Source of the DNA: Budorcas taxicolor
Lineage: Eukaryota; Chordata; Mammalia; Artiodactyla; Bovidae
NCBI RefSeq assembly: GCF_023091745.1
Contig: NC_068924.1
Span: 70,768,832-70,832,831 of the forward strand
Reading direction: 5' to 3'
DNA length: 64,000 nt
The notes beneath the pieces were generated by a model that saw only the letters and a list, made by a program, of their open reading frames with translations, was not told the origin of the DNA and ran no database searches. A program made the translations under genes and the position numbers. Shown piece after piece: positions 33,011 through 43,974 of this stretch; position 1 is the first letter of the stretch; every line of letters starts with the position of its first letter.

Positions 33011-33766
33011 TCATATCTCATGCGACCATTTCACAGAAGATATCTGAAGAACACCCCATTAGGAGCCAAGGAAACAGATGAAGAGTATTTTCAGTTATTC
33101 CTGACCGATCAGATCACTGATTCTCTTTCAGTCTCCTCAGTTGTTACAGTTTTCTTCTCTCATTCTAAAACGACCATCTCAGTTTTGGTCCTTGAACTAA
33201 ATTTCAAATAACATAATACCCTCATTGTGTTGTGAGAATCCCAAGAATATGTGTTGGTAAACTCAGTAACAAGAGAAAATATATGTTTGATATATTTCCA
33301 GTGGAATTTTTAAAATAAACATATTTACCCTAAAGCAAATTTATTGGATGACAGCCTACAAATTTACTTATAATTGCTTCCTTCCCATTCATGTGCACAT
33401 ACACTTTTGAAACTAATAATTATAGGATTCCTTTGACAGCATTTTACTTTCCCATGCAGTAAATAATCATTCTCAGCTGTAAATAATAATAAAAAGACAA
33501 GTTTTCCATTGTAAAATAGAGTTAAGGTGGTTTGTTCTAGTGTAAAAGAAAGAAGAAAGGCAGATACTTGTCCTAACAATCACAGGAACTTGGAGTGTTC
33601 AAGTTTTTGTCTGTTAGTTTGACAGTATCATTTATCATTCCTATACCTTTATTGCTACATTTTGGAACAAGAATTTTATTTGGGCAGTATTGTATGCTGC
33701 CAAATATGTATTGATTAAAATACATTTGTGTTTTCAAGAAGACTGAAACCACACATCAATAAAAGC
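33011..33766. other. Unique sequence, no gene seen
   Basis: About 750 bp. ORFs at 33020-33211 (+) and 33364-33579 (-) lack domains. Confidence 0.4.
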
Positions 33767-34021
33767 TCAGTTCAGTTTAGTTTCTCAGTTGTGTGTGACT
33801 CTTTACTCAAACTCATGCCCATTGCATTGGTGATGCCATCCAGCCATCGCATCCTCTGTCGTCCCCTTCTCCTCTCGCATTCAACCTTTCCCAGCATCAG
33901 GGTCTTTTCCAATGAGTCAGCTCTTCACATCAGGTGGTCAAAGTATTGGAGCCCCCCCCCCCCCCCGCCCCAGAATAAAGTCTGTTACTGTTTCCACTGT
34001 TTCTCCATCTATTTACCACAT

Positions 34022-34596
34022 GGACTCCAAGATCACTGCAGATGGTGACTACAGCCATGAAATTAAAAGACGCTTGCTCCTTGAAAGAGAAGCTATGACC
34101 AACCTAGACAGCATATTAAAAAACAGAGACATTACTTTGCCAACAAACGTCCATCTAGTCAAAGCTATGGTTTTGCTAGTAGTCATGTATGGATGTGAGA
34201 GTTTGACTATAAAAAGAGCTGAGCGCTGAAGAATTGATGCTTTTGAATTGTGGTACTGGAGAAGACTCTTGAGAGCCCCTTGGGCTGCAAGGAGATCCAA
34301 CCAGTCCATCCTAAAGGAAATGAGTCCTGAATATTCACTGAAAGGACTGATGCTGAAGCTGCAACGCCAATACTTTGGCCACCTGATGCGAAGAGCTGAC
34401 TCATTGGAAAAGAGCCTGATGCTGGGAAAGACTGAAGGTGGGAGGAGAAGGGGATGACAGAGGCATCGCTGACTCAATGGACATGAGTTTGAGTAAACTC
34501 CAGGAGTTGGCGATGGACAGGGAGGCCTGGTGTGCTGCAGTCTATAGGGTCACAAAGAGTCGGACACAACTGAGTGACTGAACTGAACTGAACTGA
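34022..34596 (+). mobile_element. BovB LINE, sense copy nested in antisense BovB
   Basis: 575 bp of sense BovB starting 'gactccaagatcactgcaga' and ending with ACTGA repeats at about 34578-34595. The frame 34066-34229 shows 'NRDITLPTNVHLVKAMV' and 'VVMYGCESLTIK'. It splits the outer BovB between 'ccacatg' and 'tgatggga'. Either a nested insertion or a fold-back rearrangement. Confidence 0.92.
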
Positions 34597-35616
34597 TGGG
34601 ACTAGATGCCATGATCTTACTTTTCTGAATGTTGAGTTTTAAGCCAACTTTTTCACTCTCCTCTTTCACTTTCATCAAGAGGCTTTTTAGCTCCTCTTCA
34701 CTTTCTGCCATAACGGTGGTGTCATCTGCATATCTGAAGTTATTGATATTTCTCCCAGCAATCCTGATTCCAGATTGTGCTTCCTCCAGCCCAGCATTTC
34801 TCGTGATGTACTCTGCATATAAGTTAAATAAGCAGGGTGACAATATACAGCCTTGATGTACTCCTTTTCCTATTTGGAACCAGTCTGTTGTTCCATGTCC
34901 AGTTCTAACTGTTGCTTCTTGACCTGGATACAGATTTCTCAAGAGGCAGGTCAGGTAGTCTGATAGCCCCATCTCTTTCAGAATTTTCCAGAGTTTGTTG
35001 TGGGCCACACAGTCAAAGGCTTTGGCATAGTGAATAAAGTAGAAATAGATATTTTTCTGGAACTCTTTTGCTTTTTCCATGATCCAGAGGATGTTGGCAA
35101 TTTGATCTCTGGTTCCTCTGCCTTTTCTAAAACCAGCTTGAACATCAGGGAGTTCACGGTTCACATACTGCTGAGCCTGGCTTGGAGAATTTTGAGCATT
35201 ACTTTACTAGCATGTGAGATGAGTGCAATTGTGCAGTAGTTTGAGCATTCTTTGGCATTGCCTTTCTTTGGGATTGGAATGAAAACTGACCTTTTCCCAT
35301 CCTGTGGCCACTGCTGAGTTTTCCAAATTTGCTGGCATATTGAGTGCAGCACTTTCACGGCATCATCTTTCAGGATTTGAAATAGCTCAACTGGAATTCC
35401 ATCACCTCCACTAGCTTTGTTCATAGTGATGCTTCCTAAGGCCCACTTGACTTCACATTCCAGGATGTCTGGCTCTAGGCTGATGATCACACAATAATGA
35501 CTATCTGGGTCATGAAGATCTTTTTTGTACAGTTCTTCTGTATATTCTTGCCACCTCTCCTTAATATTTTCTGTTTCTGTTAGGTCCATACCATTTCTGC
35601 CTTTTATTGTGCCCAT
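34597..35616 (-). pseudogene. BovB ORF2 reverse-transcriptase remnant
   Basis: Two overlapping minus-strand frames. 35161-35616 holds the fingers/palm start ('SGGDGIPVELFQILKDDAVK', 'SVFIPIPKKGN'). 34550-35164 holds 'DVQAGFRKGRGTRDQIAN', 'KAFDCVAHNKLW', 'GVHQGCILSPCLFNLYAEYI' and 'RYADDTTVMA'. A frameshift near 35165 separates them, and the C-terminus is lost at the nested insertion. The 5' endonuclease domain is absent. RT function would be cDNA synthesis at a nicked target; this copy cannot make it. Confidence 0.9.
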
Positions 35617-35712
35617 TTTGCATTAAATGTTCATTTGGTGTCTCTAATTTTCTCGAAGAGATCTCTAGACTTTCCCATTCTATTGTTTTCCTCTATTTCT
35701 TTGCATTGATCA

Positions 35713-36479
35713 CTAGTATACTTATAAAATTATACTTCTTTTATCATAATCTGAAGGACAAGGTGCAGGGACCGTGTAATAATTTTAACCTACCCACCAG
35801 GTCTTTTGAGTTTCTAGCACCCACCAGCTCTGGAAGTGAAAAAACCAATCACTTAAATCATAGTTGTTAGTTGAGATTTGGTTACTACCTTCCCCCTCAT
35901 GATATTGGCTGGTACTATGAGTAAAACAAGCACTCTCTTGTTAAAATGATAGCTTTGCCAAACATAAGCCTGCTGCTGCCCTGGGCTTTCTTTGCTACCT
36001 TGAGACAAAATCTTAACCAAAGTTTCAAACAAATGAAGGAAAAAATAGAGCTGAGAAACAGAGAGTAAGAATGAATGAATGCTGATACAATTCAAACTTT
36101 GAATTCACCCATATCTAAGTCAGACTTCATTTCCAGCAACTGATCTATCACTGACCAATCCAAGGTAAGTCCATGGGAAAAAACACCACAAATCCATGTT
36201 GCCAGCATGGATTGATCCACAAGCCTCAGAAATTTCAAGCCAAGTGGGCAGGTGAGTAAGCTTAAAGGGCCAGAAAAAGGAACCTTTATTCTCAAAGCAG
36301 CTTCTGACCAACAAGATATTTTCTATTATGAACTCACTGGGGTTGGACCTAACACCAAGGGCAGACAGAACAGAATAGAACAGAACCAGCTGGTAGGAGG
36401 CATCAAGTGGAAGAGAGACAGGTACATTCTGAAGCACATCAGTCCCACTTACTTGGCACAAAAATCATACACTGCCTGA
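35713..36479. other. Unique sequence, no gene seen
   Basis: Includes a small 'acagaatagaacagaacc' tandem near 36368-36390. ORFs at 35853-36479 overlap on both strands and lack domains. Confidence 0.4.
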
Positions 36480-36680
36480 TGACATTGTTTATTCCATGTC
36501 TTGTGTTGTTATATAGCTTTTCATGTGAACTTGCCCTGAATCTCCCACTACATTATAAGCTTCTTAAAAAAGTACTAACTATGCATGATATTCTTTTAAA
36601 ATGACTAACAGTGCCTGGTATAGGACTATAGATGTAGCATATTATTAATAAATATTTAATGAATAAATAGAGGAATGAAA
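36480..36680 (+). repeat. L2 LINE 3' end
   Basis: 'cccactacattataagcttc', 'cagtgcctggtataggacta' and 'taataaatatttaatgaata' are L2 3' UTR phrases in order, ending in the TGAA-like terminus. Confidence 0.7.
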
Positions 36681-38187
36681 AATCAAAGGAAAGAACAAAT
36701 ACCATCTAATTAGTATTTAAGATCATTGTATAAACAATGTTTTGTCAACTCCCACTTATCGTATTTCTTCTTTACTCTGTTTCTACCTTCCTTGTCCTTA
36801 TTTAAAATAACTCTCTAATGCTTTAAAGTCTCCAAAGTGATTCCTCTGTATGAAGGTTTATTTTATGTTTGCATCTGTTCAAAACTCAAGTAACATTCTC
36901 CAACTCCCTTCTCTTGAATTCCATTTTTATCTTTTAAGAGTCAAATGATTTTTCTTATACCAGTAACATTTTATTTGTAGGATATATGTCCATGGCTTTT
37001 CAAAACAAGACAACCAGTGTGTCTAGAGATAATTCAGAAGGCAAAACTCTTGCCCCATTCTAACCCACATGCCATACTCGTTGCCAAGAGAAAATTAGGA
37101 CTACATCCCCCAAAGTGAAACATGCATAGGATTGGTGTTATAATGCTGACTTCTTAGCCATATCCCAGACCTACATCATGGAGTCAGATCTCTGGCAATG
37201 TCAGAAATTCTTTTTCGCCTTTTTTCCCAGTTATCCCCAGGTGAATTTTGTGCTCATTAAAAATCGGGATTGCTGTGAATTTCTTGACTTGAGGGACAGG
37301 GAGAAGAAAGGCATCACCCTGATTTCAAAGGACTCACTATGGTAGCAGATATAGAGTTAATTGTTAATAAGCACCTGCCGCTTAACCTAAAAGAGGAAAG
37401 TTCTTAAACAAGAAAGGTAATTGGGGGCAATACAAAGAAACATTCTACACAGAGATAAAGTTAGAAGCCATTTAATGTTCCAACATCAGACCTGGGAATC
37501 CCTTCCAAAAATATTTTCAGGGCAATCAAAGAATCTCAGTTTAAATGAGAGATTCAGGACACAGGGGTTACCTTTGGACATCTGTGCCCCCCTCTCCTTG
37601 TGTAGCACAAAGCCACCAGCATATAGGTTTATACTTAATGACTCACTTAGATGTTGCTGAGACTATCCCAACTGAAGCCCTCAGAGTCTGTATGGATGGA
37701 AACTTGGGAGATTTCCTTTATGAGATCCCTGGAATTCCCAGATAATTATTTTTCCTCCTCCCAAGAATAGTTGTATTGAATGACTGTAGTTATTTTTTTC
37801 TAGATAACATATACTGTATTCTCTGAGCTCCTTCTAAAATATAAGCTGCATATCTACAATACTTAGAAAAGACGTGTGGTCTAAAACTCCTCCCTTAGAG
37901 TTTTCCTTTGTTAAGAAGCCATGTATGCCTGACTTAGATGTTTCTATAAAAGACTGGGTAAATTTTTGCCTCATGGTATTTATTGTAAGTAAGGTAGAGA
38001 ATCTTGTGATTAGAATACATTTTGACCCAAAGTTTCTCCTCTGGGAGAGAAAATTAAAAGGCCTTAGAAGACCTCTTGATTCCATAATAGTCCCTCAGTA
38101 TAGCCCACAGAGGATGACACAAAGAGCAGGTGACTTTGTATTATCACCAGGAAAACAAAGGAGTTCTGGGGCCCAGTCTCCACACAA
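36681..38187. other. Unique sequence, no gene seen
   Basis: About 1.5 kb with low repeat content. ORFs at 37421-37745 and 37874-38311 have no recognisable domain; the latter runs into the following SINE. Confidence 0.4.
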
Positions 38188-38372
38188 GGCTTCCCTGGTG
38201 GCTCAGATGGTAAAGAATCTGTCCACAGTGAGGGAGACTGGGGTTCCATCCCTGGGTCGGGAAGATCCCCTGGAGAGGGGAACGGCAACCCACTCCAGTA
38301 CTGTCACCTGAAGAAACTCATGGACAGGATCGCAAAGAGCTGGACGCGACAGAGAGACTAACAGTTTCACTC
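38188..38372 (+). mobile_element. Bov-tA SINE
   Basis: Sense Bov-tA with a typical head 'ggcttccctggtggctcaga', B-box-like 'ggggttccatccctggg' and 3' 'gctggacgcgacagagagac', then a TTTCACT-type tail. A short deletion lies in the body ('aaactcatggacaggatcgc'). Confidence 0.92.
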
Positions 38373-38645
38373 TCATCTCCAGGAAAAGGTAGGCACATTG
38401 GAGGTAATACTCAGCCATCTTTTGGTATTATAGTAGTTTGATTCTATAGTCATTAAAGTGGGGTGCGGGAGAAGCATATCCCTGGCTAATATCTATCTCA
38501 CTGCAATTTTAAGAAACAAATAATCAAAATTTGGTCCAGAAAGAGAGCCAGTTCCTCAAACATCCTCCCTGGAGAAGATATGGATAATATGGGGCATAAC
38601 ACAGTTTTAATAACTTTGGATAATGTAGACTTATGAAATTTTGAT
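38373..38645. other. Unique sequence
   Basis: Nothing recognised. Confidence 0.3.
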
Positions 38646-39065
38646 GATAGAAAATCCTTGGAGATAATTTAGTTCACTGGTTCCCAAATCTGGCTGACCA
38701 TACAAATTACCGTAGACTTAAAAAGTTGAATCACCAGGGGTAGAAGCCAGAAATACATATTAATTTTTCAGTCCCCAAACGCACCTGAATAGATAAGGGA
38801 ATTGAAGAATTAAATGATTTGTTGAAAGATGCATATCTTGTCAACAGCAAAAGCAGTCCAGAGCCTAAGCCACAAATTCCCAGAATTAAAAAGTACCTCT
38901 GAATGTCATCTTAGCGTAACTGTCTAAGAGTGGTCCTTAAGCTATAAAAGATTTTCTGAGGGAACTCAGATTCCAACCCCCAAAGACATTTTCAAATGCT
39001 GAGTCGGAGGTGAAGCCCAGAAACAGACATTTGTAATAGGGCCCTTTAGTGGATTCTGAAGGAAG
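38646..39065. repeat. MER5-like DNA transposon pieces within an older repeat
   Basis: 38670-38790 ('ctggttcccaaatctggctg', 'gttgaatcaccaggg', 'agaaatacatatta') resembles a hAT-type MER5A non-autonomous element. It appears to interrupt a segment of the type 'ccttggagataatttagttc ... agataagggaattgaaga'. 38925-39060 ('gagtggtccttaagctataa', 'cagaaacagacatttgtaat') may be a second MER5-like piece. Confidence 0.5.
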
Positions 39066-39979
39066 GTAACCACTACAGAGAGCAATTAAGGACATTCTGT
39101 CTACCAGATGTCTGAGTTCCTTGTATCATGTTCCCTCACTCTGTTTAAACTCATTGCATCTATATGAAGATTAAGACCACTGTAATAACTTTCCTTTATT
39201 ATAAGTCTGTTAGAAACAGTTTTTTACATTTTCCCCCCAGAAACCTAGTCCTGTAACTCTGCCTCACAGAAGTTATCCCTGCCTCTCTGGGCCTTACAAA
39301 ATGTTTCTTCCCAACACTGTATGTTAGTTTTTGGAGAATTCAAAGCCAGTCTAGGACTCCTCTTTCCAGGGGAGAGTGGAGATGAAAAATCCCTCTAATT
39401 CATCTCTCACCTCCCCCTCCTCTCCCTCTATGGCTTGTTTCACGTATGGCCAAAACCCTTCTCCCACCAAAAACACAAATAAATGCATAAAAATCAATCG
39501 CTGAAGCAGCTTCTTGCTGTCTTATGGCTCTGAGCCCTAAGCCTTAGGCAAAGCAGCTGGGTCTGATGCTGAAACCAGAAGGGCCTGACTATACGGGAAC
39601 AGAGCCAAGCCTGTTTTCCAACAATTAACTTTCCTCAACCACAGCCATGCTCTGAGGAGAAATCAAAGGCAGAACTGTTTCCTTCCGCCCATACCTTCCC
39701 CACCCTAAAGGGTGAAGATGCAGCTTAAGTGGGCACCCCTGCAAAAGCAAGTCTGAAATGATCCCGTCACCTGGTACCTATTGTCCCCACCTCTCTGCTC
39801 CACTCCAGCTTAACTGACAGGTCGACCCTGTCTCAGCTAGGCAGCCACCTCTTTCCAATACTCGCTCACTCTTCTCTCTGATGTTTGTCTAGAACAAAGT
39901 GGTTTCTTCCATGAAAGGGGTGGAAGCAGGCACATTTCTCAGGAGCCACAGAGAGGGAGAGTGAAGGAGGACTTTATTT
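39066..39979. other. Unique sequence, no gene seen
   Basis: About 900 bp, moderately GC-rich at 39500-39960. No ORF of note. Confidence 0.4.
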
Positions 39980-39993
39980 AAAGTTGAAAATCA

Positions 39994-40307
39994 GGGGCTT
40001 CCCTGGTGGCTCAGCGCTAAAGGATCCATCTGCCAATGCAGGACACACAGGTTTGATCCCTGGTCCAGGAGGATCCCACATGCTGGGAGGCAACTACTCC
40101 CATGCACCACAATTATTGAGCCTGTCTCTGGAGCCCGGGAGCTGAAACTGCTGAAGGCCAGGCACCTAGAGCCGGTGCTCTGCAACAAGAGAAGCCCTCA
40201 CAATGAGAAGCCTGCATGCCACAACCAGAGGAAAGCCTGCACAGCAACGAAGACCCAGCAGAGCCAGAATAATAATAATAATTCATTAATTAAAATTAAA
40301 AAAATAC
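39994..40307 (+). mobile_element. CHR-2-type SINE
   Basis: Near full-length: head 'ggggcttccctggtggctca', 'ccatctgccaatgcaggaca', 'caccacaattattgagcctg', 'ggtgctctgcaacaagagaa', 'acagcaacgaagacccagca' and AATA-rich tail. TSDs 'aaagttgaaaatca' (39980-39993) and 'aaagctgaaaatca' (40308-40321), 13/14 identical. Confidence 0.95.
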
Positions 40308-40321
40308 AAAGCTGAAAATCA

Positions 40322-40629
40322 TTCAAGGGTACTCTCAAAAATGCCTTGACGTATGGAGGGAAAACTAGAACTGTGCTTAACTAAGAAGAGTTTGATGTTA
40401 TTTGAGGGCACGGGCTCAAAATAAAGAAGGAAGCAAGGAGGCAAAGGAAACCAGGAAGTTGTGAAGACTCAGTGAAAAAGACCCCAGAGACACCAAACTT
40501 TGCTACACAAATGTCCAGATCCTTCCTCAAACACACCTTACCCTTCAGGCTGCCAGCCTATGCCTGTCTTGTGCTTCGTGAGACAGTAAGCGTGGGAGGT
40601 GGATCCACGGGAGGGGCTCTGACGGCACA
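40322..40629. other. Unique sequence
   Basis: No recognised element; a 64-codon ORF at 40472-40666 lacks domains. Confidence 0.35.
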
Positions 40630-41175
40630 TGGGCAGGAATTTGTTGCATCCCTGCTCTGTCAGTGACTAGAAGCCACTTAACTAGTCTGCCTCTCAGTTC
40701 CATCAGCTAAAATTGGAGATAATAATGCCCTGATTATAGCAGCACGGGCTAGGTTCAGCCAGCAACCCCACAGGATCAGGGGCTACACCCACCCCTAGTT
40801 TATTTGCCACTGAAGCTGCATGTCTAATATCAGTCAACAGGGGGCTCCACCACCCACAACCACTCCCTATATGAGCAGCCAGGAAGACTAGGGCCTCTGT
40901 CCTTGTCGAAGGGAAGACGAGAAGACAGCCTGAAGAACTGCTTAGGGCTTCACCCAGCCTCAGCTTGGAACTGAAGTGTGTCTGTTCTACTCATGTGTCA
41001 GACTTATGAACTAGCTTCTAACCCCATCCCACCACGGGACTGAAAAGTACAGTTCTCTTTGTGCCTGCGAAAAAAATAAACAAATAATAAGGTATTGACA
41101 AACTTCGGCAGCAGGGAACCATAGGGCTGTTGTGCAGAATAAGAGGCAAAATGCTGATAACATGGTCAGTGAAGT
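40630..41175 (+). repeat. MIR SINE split by an unassigned ~370-bp insertion
   Basis: MIR core and middle at 40645-40735 ('ccctgctctgtcagtgacta', 'ctcagttccatcagctaaaa', 'ggagataataatgccc'). The MIR 3' part resumes at about 41118 ('atagggctgttgtgcagaat', 'gtacctggcc'). The material between, about 40745-41105, is not recognised; it ends 'aaaaaaaataaacaaataat' and is flanked by similar 'gcagcacggg'/'gcagcaggg'. Confidence 0.6.
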
Positions 41176-41484
41176 ACCTGGCCAGTCATGATGGTCATGA
41201 TCAAAACCAGCAGTTGTTACTCCACAAGACCCCTGTCAGCAACATTGCCCCCTTGCCTTTCATTATCAGATCTCATTATTCCTCTAACACACAAGAAACA
41301 CCTCACCCAGAGCTAGAACAACGCCCGAGAATGCCTTATCCCAGGATCCATCTTTCTAAACTAGAGGGCAGGAAACAGCAATCACCGGTGACAGTCTTCT
41401 GTATCTTAGAGCTTGGTGGCACTTGACAAGTCACTGAACGCACTGGAGCCAGTATAAAAGGGGCCAATACTTAATGGAAGGAAA
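41176..41484. other. Unique sequence
   Basis: A 98-codon ORF (41130-41426) has no domain. TATA-like 'agtataaaag' at 41451-41460 has no downstream gene support. Confidence 0.35.
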
Positions 41485-41640
41485 TGTGGTTGACGGGAAA
41501 AACAGTGATTTGAATCCAAGTTCTAATCTTGAAGTTTATTAGAAGTAGAACCTTGGATGAGTCATTTCATCTTTCTGGAATTTGATTTCCTTATCTGAAA
41601 AAGGAGTGGATTATGCCAGATTATGTAAAGCTCCATAAAC
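41485..41640 (+). repeat. MIR fragment
   Basis: 'tgatttgaatccaagttcta', 'accttggatgagtcatttca' and 'gatttccttatctgaaaaag' follow MIR order with divergence. Confidence 0.6.
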
Positions 41641-42149
41641 TCAGAATGCCAATGATTAAAAATAATGCCTTTGCAAGAATGGCTCTATCTTCAGGGAACA
41701 TGGGATTTTAGAATATCCTATCCAATCCTATAGCCCTAGGCCCTAGTTTCTGTCTAGTTAAGGGAGCTGCCCCCCCCCCCCCCCCCCCCCCCCCGCCACC
41801 CCTGCCCCAGAACCCTGAATAACTTAAACCAGGTCACATTGTATGGATAACAGTGAAACAAGAACGACTCTTTGCTCTAGCTTAGGGTTACAGACAAAGT
41901 GCTACAAGTGCCCTGAGTTCCCCCATCACGAACTTTAATGTCAGCTCACTCTCAGCCGAAAAGGATCTCTTCCCCCTAATAAAAGGTATAGAACATCTGG
42001 CAGATTGTCAGAGAACAATAGAGACTGAAGAGAGGGAGAGACTTTTGAATCAGAATGCAGAGATAAATAGACAGAAGCTCCAGAGGGAGGTAAAACTACC
42101 CCTCCATGTGATACACACAGTAATAAGTCCCCACAGATATTCCCTTCCT
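41641..42149. other. Unique sequence with C25 tract
   Basis: Apart from the homopolymer at 41770-41794 nothing is recognised. Confidence 0.4.
41770..41794. repeat. Poly-C tract, 25 bases
   Basis: Uninterrupted C25 followed by 'gccacccctgcccc'. The minus strand is G-rich and can form quadruplexes. Such runs are length-unstable and prone to sequencing error. Confidence 0.95.
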
Positions 42150-42527
42150 AATCCCCAGAACCTGTGAAAATGTTACATTTCAGGGTGAGGATTAAGGTTA
42201 CAGATGGAATTAAGATTGTTAATCAGCTGACTTTAAAGAGATCATCCTGGCTAATCCAGATGGGCCCACTGTAATCACCAGAGTCTTTAAAAACAGAAGA
42301 AGGAGACAGAAGAGTTAGTGCCAGAGTGATGCCATATAAGGAAGACCTGGCCCATCACTGCTGGTTTCAGATGGGAGGAGTCATGAGCCAAGAATGTGGG
42401 AGCCTCAAGAACCTACAAAAGGCAAGAAAGTGGATTCTTCTCTATCTCTGTAAGCTAATAAACTTGTGTTACTTAAGTCACTGAGTTTGTGGTGGTTTGT
42501 TACAGTGGCAATTAGAGACCAACACAT
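42150..42527 (+). mobile_element. MaLR-type solo LTR (MLT1-like)
   Basis: Ordered matches to ERVL-MaLR LTRs: 'cctaatccccagaacctgtg', 'gatggaattaagattg', 'atcatcctggctaatccaga', 'tgggcccactgtaatcacc', 'gagccaagaatgtgggagcc', 'ctaataaacttgtgttac' and 'gtcactgagtttgtggtggt' ending 'gagaccaacaca'. It contains an AATAAA polyadenylation motif. A non-coding solo LTR of an ancient endogenous retrovirus-like element; subfamily uncertain. Confidence 0.8.
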
Positions 42528-42666
42528 TCCATGATGAATAATTAGCAGCAGGCATTTAGCAAAGATGAAAACAATTTTGCACAGAAGCCTGTCAATAAGG
42601 ATAATACTGATAGGTAACCTGGAACAAATGGGCAACACCGAAAGTTTTCTGTAAACTCTAAGAAAA

Positions 42667-42871
42667 AGAAAGTCAAGTTGCTCAGTCGTGTCTGACTCTT
42701 TGCGACCCCATGGACTGTAGCCTACCAGGTTCCTCTGTCCATGGGATTTTCCGGGCAAGAGTACTGGAGTGGATTGCTATTTCCTTCCCAAGAGATCTTC
42801 CCGACTCAGAGATTCAGCCCGGGTCCCCCACATTGTAGGCAGACGCTTTTACCGTCTCAGCCACCAGGGAA
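42667..42871 (-). mobile_element. Bov-tA SINE
   Basis: Antisense Bov-tA, complete: 'gttgctcagtcgtgtctgac', 'ccatggactgtagcctacca', 'ccgggcaagagtactggag' and head 'ctcagccaccaggga'. The minus ORF at 42405-42758 includes SINE sequence. Confidence 0.93.
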
Positions 42872-43004
42872 AGGTACCAGTCATTTGGATGCACACTACG
42901 TAAGGGCAAGAATATGGGCCCTTTCTCTAGAAGTGAGAAGGAACTAAGAGTTTGGAATCCAAAGTGTACTGAATATCATTTACACGCTTTGCACATATTC
43001 TGAG
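42872..43004. other. Unique sequence
   Basis: Nothing recognised. Confidence 0.3.
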
Positions 43005-43215
43005 GCAGAAGGGTTGAGAGCATGAGCTCTGTCCGTTGTTCATTCTGTTGACCTTGGGCATAAACACTCAAAGTTTGCTTTCCTTAGAAATAAAATCAAA
43101 GATGATAATACTTACCTTATGGAGTGATGAAAATTAAATGTGCTAATTCAACATAAAACACTTAGCACAGTACCTGTATATAATAAGCTCAATAAAAGTC
43201 ATTTATTTGCATTAT
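43005..43215 (+). repeat. MIR SINE
   Basis: 'gggttgagagcatgagctct', 'tgaccttgggcataaacact', 'gatgataatacttaccttat', 'gaaaattaaatgtgctaatt', 'acacttagcacagtacctg' and 'aataagctcaataaaag': near-complete sense MIR. Confidence 0.85.
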
Positions 43216-43695
43216 TTTTACATTCCTATATGGGTAGAATTTTCATTCTGAATGCTAGCACTTTAAACAAATCATTTTTCTGTTTTCATAAAGGCCCAAT
43301 TAAACAATTGCTCCTGAGATGGTACAGTGTTAGGGTTGGGTGGACCCAGCGGAAGAATCACAGTCAATATTCAGGTACCACACAGTAGGAAAAGCCAGGT
43401 AAGCATCTCTGCTGGCAGAATTTTGCCCTAATGAAGGGCTATTTCTGCTTGGGTGACTACACATTAGAGCAGCATCTGGAGCTAATCTCTGCACCCAGCA
43501 GGTGTCTGTGGACACCAATGACTCCCATTCCTACTATAAGAGAGGCAGGTAAAGAGTTGAAATCAACTAAAAAGCAAGGTATCAGGAACACCCATGGTTC
43601 TTGGCATTACTAAGCCTGAAGAATGGCTGAATTGCTTCCTTACACGGCAGCACAGATGTTAGTAACTTGCACCTGTGCTTATATGTGAAAAAAGG

Positions 43696-43740
43696 CGGGG
43701 GGGGGGGGAGGGGGGTGGGCGGTAAAAGAGAGAGAGAGGG
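43696..43740. repeat. G-rich / GA simple repeat
   Basis: G12-A-G6-T-G3 pattern followed by (GA) units; quadruplex-capable on the plus strand. Confidence 0.9.
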
Positions 43741-43974
43741 AAACAGGAGCATCAAGGGTAAAAGTGAGGCCCATTCTCAGAAGTAGTCACTTAGACCATC
43801 ACTCACAGTCAGAATAAATAGCCATTTGAGGGCCTATGTTCCTCAACAAACTGAGTTTTTCACTGCAGAAAATGTCTTCATCATCATCTCACATAGTAGA
43901 TCTCAACAAATATTTATTCAACTGACCTGAAAGAGTTACACACTATAAAATACAAAATTATGAAATGTGTGGCA

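Larger units (their letters stand above)
33767..35712 (-). mobile_element. BovB LINE (outer copy) with an opposite BovB inside
   Basis: Antisense BovB present as 33767-34021 (3' end, then a C15 tract, then 'gaataaagtctgttactg' to 'ccatctatttaccacatg') and 34597-35712 (RT core to the 5' truncation at 'tttgcattgatcac'). The two parts are contiguous in BovB order except for the plus-strand copy at 34022-34596 and a ~400-bp deletion at the C tract. YADD codons are at 34721-34732. Confidence 0.93.

Noticed and set aside
37874..38311. 145-codon plus-strand ORF
   Set aside because: Its 3' third is Bov-tA sequence and the rest has no domain; chance read-through into a SINE.
41451..41460. TATA-box-like 'agtataaaag' as a promoter
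   Set aside because: No initiator, downstream ORF or CpG-rich context; such motifs are frequent in AT-rich DNA.
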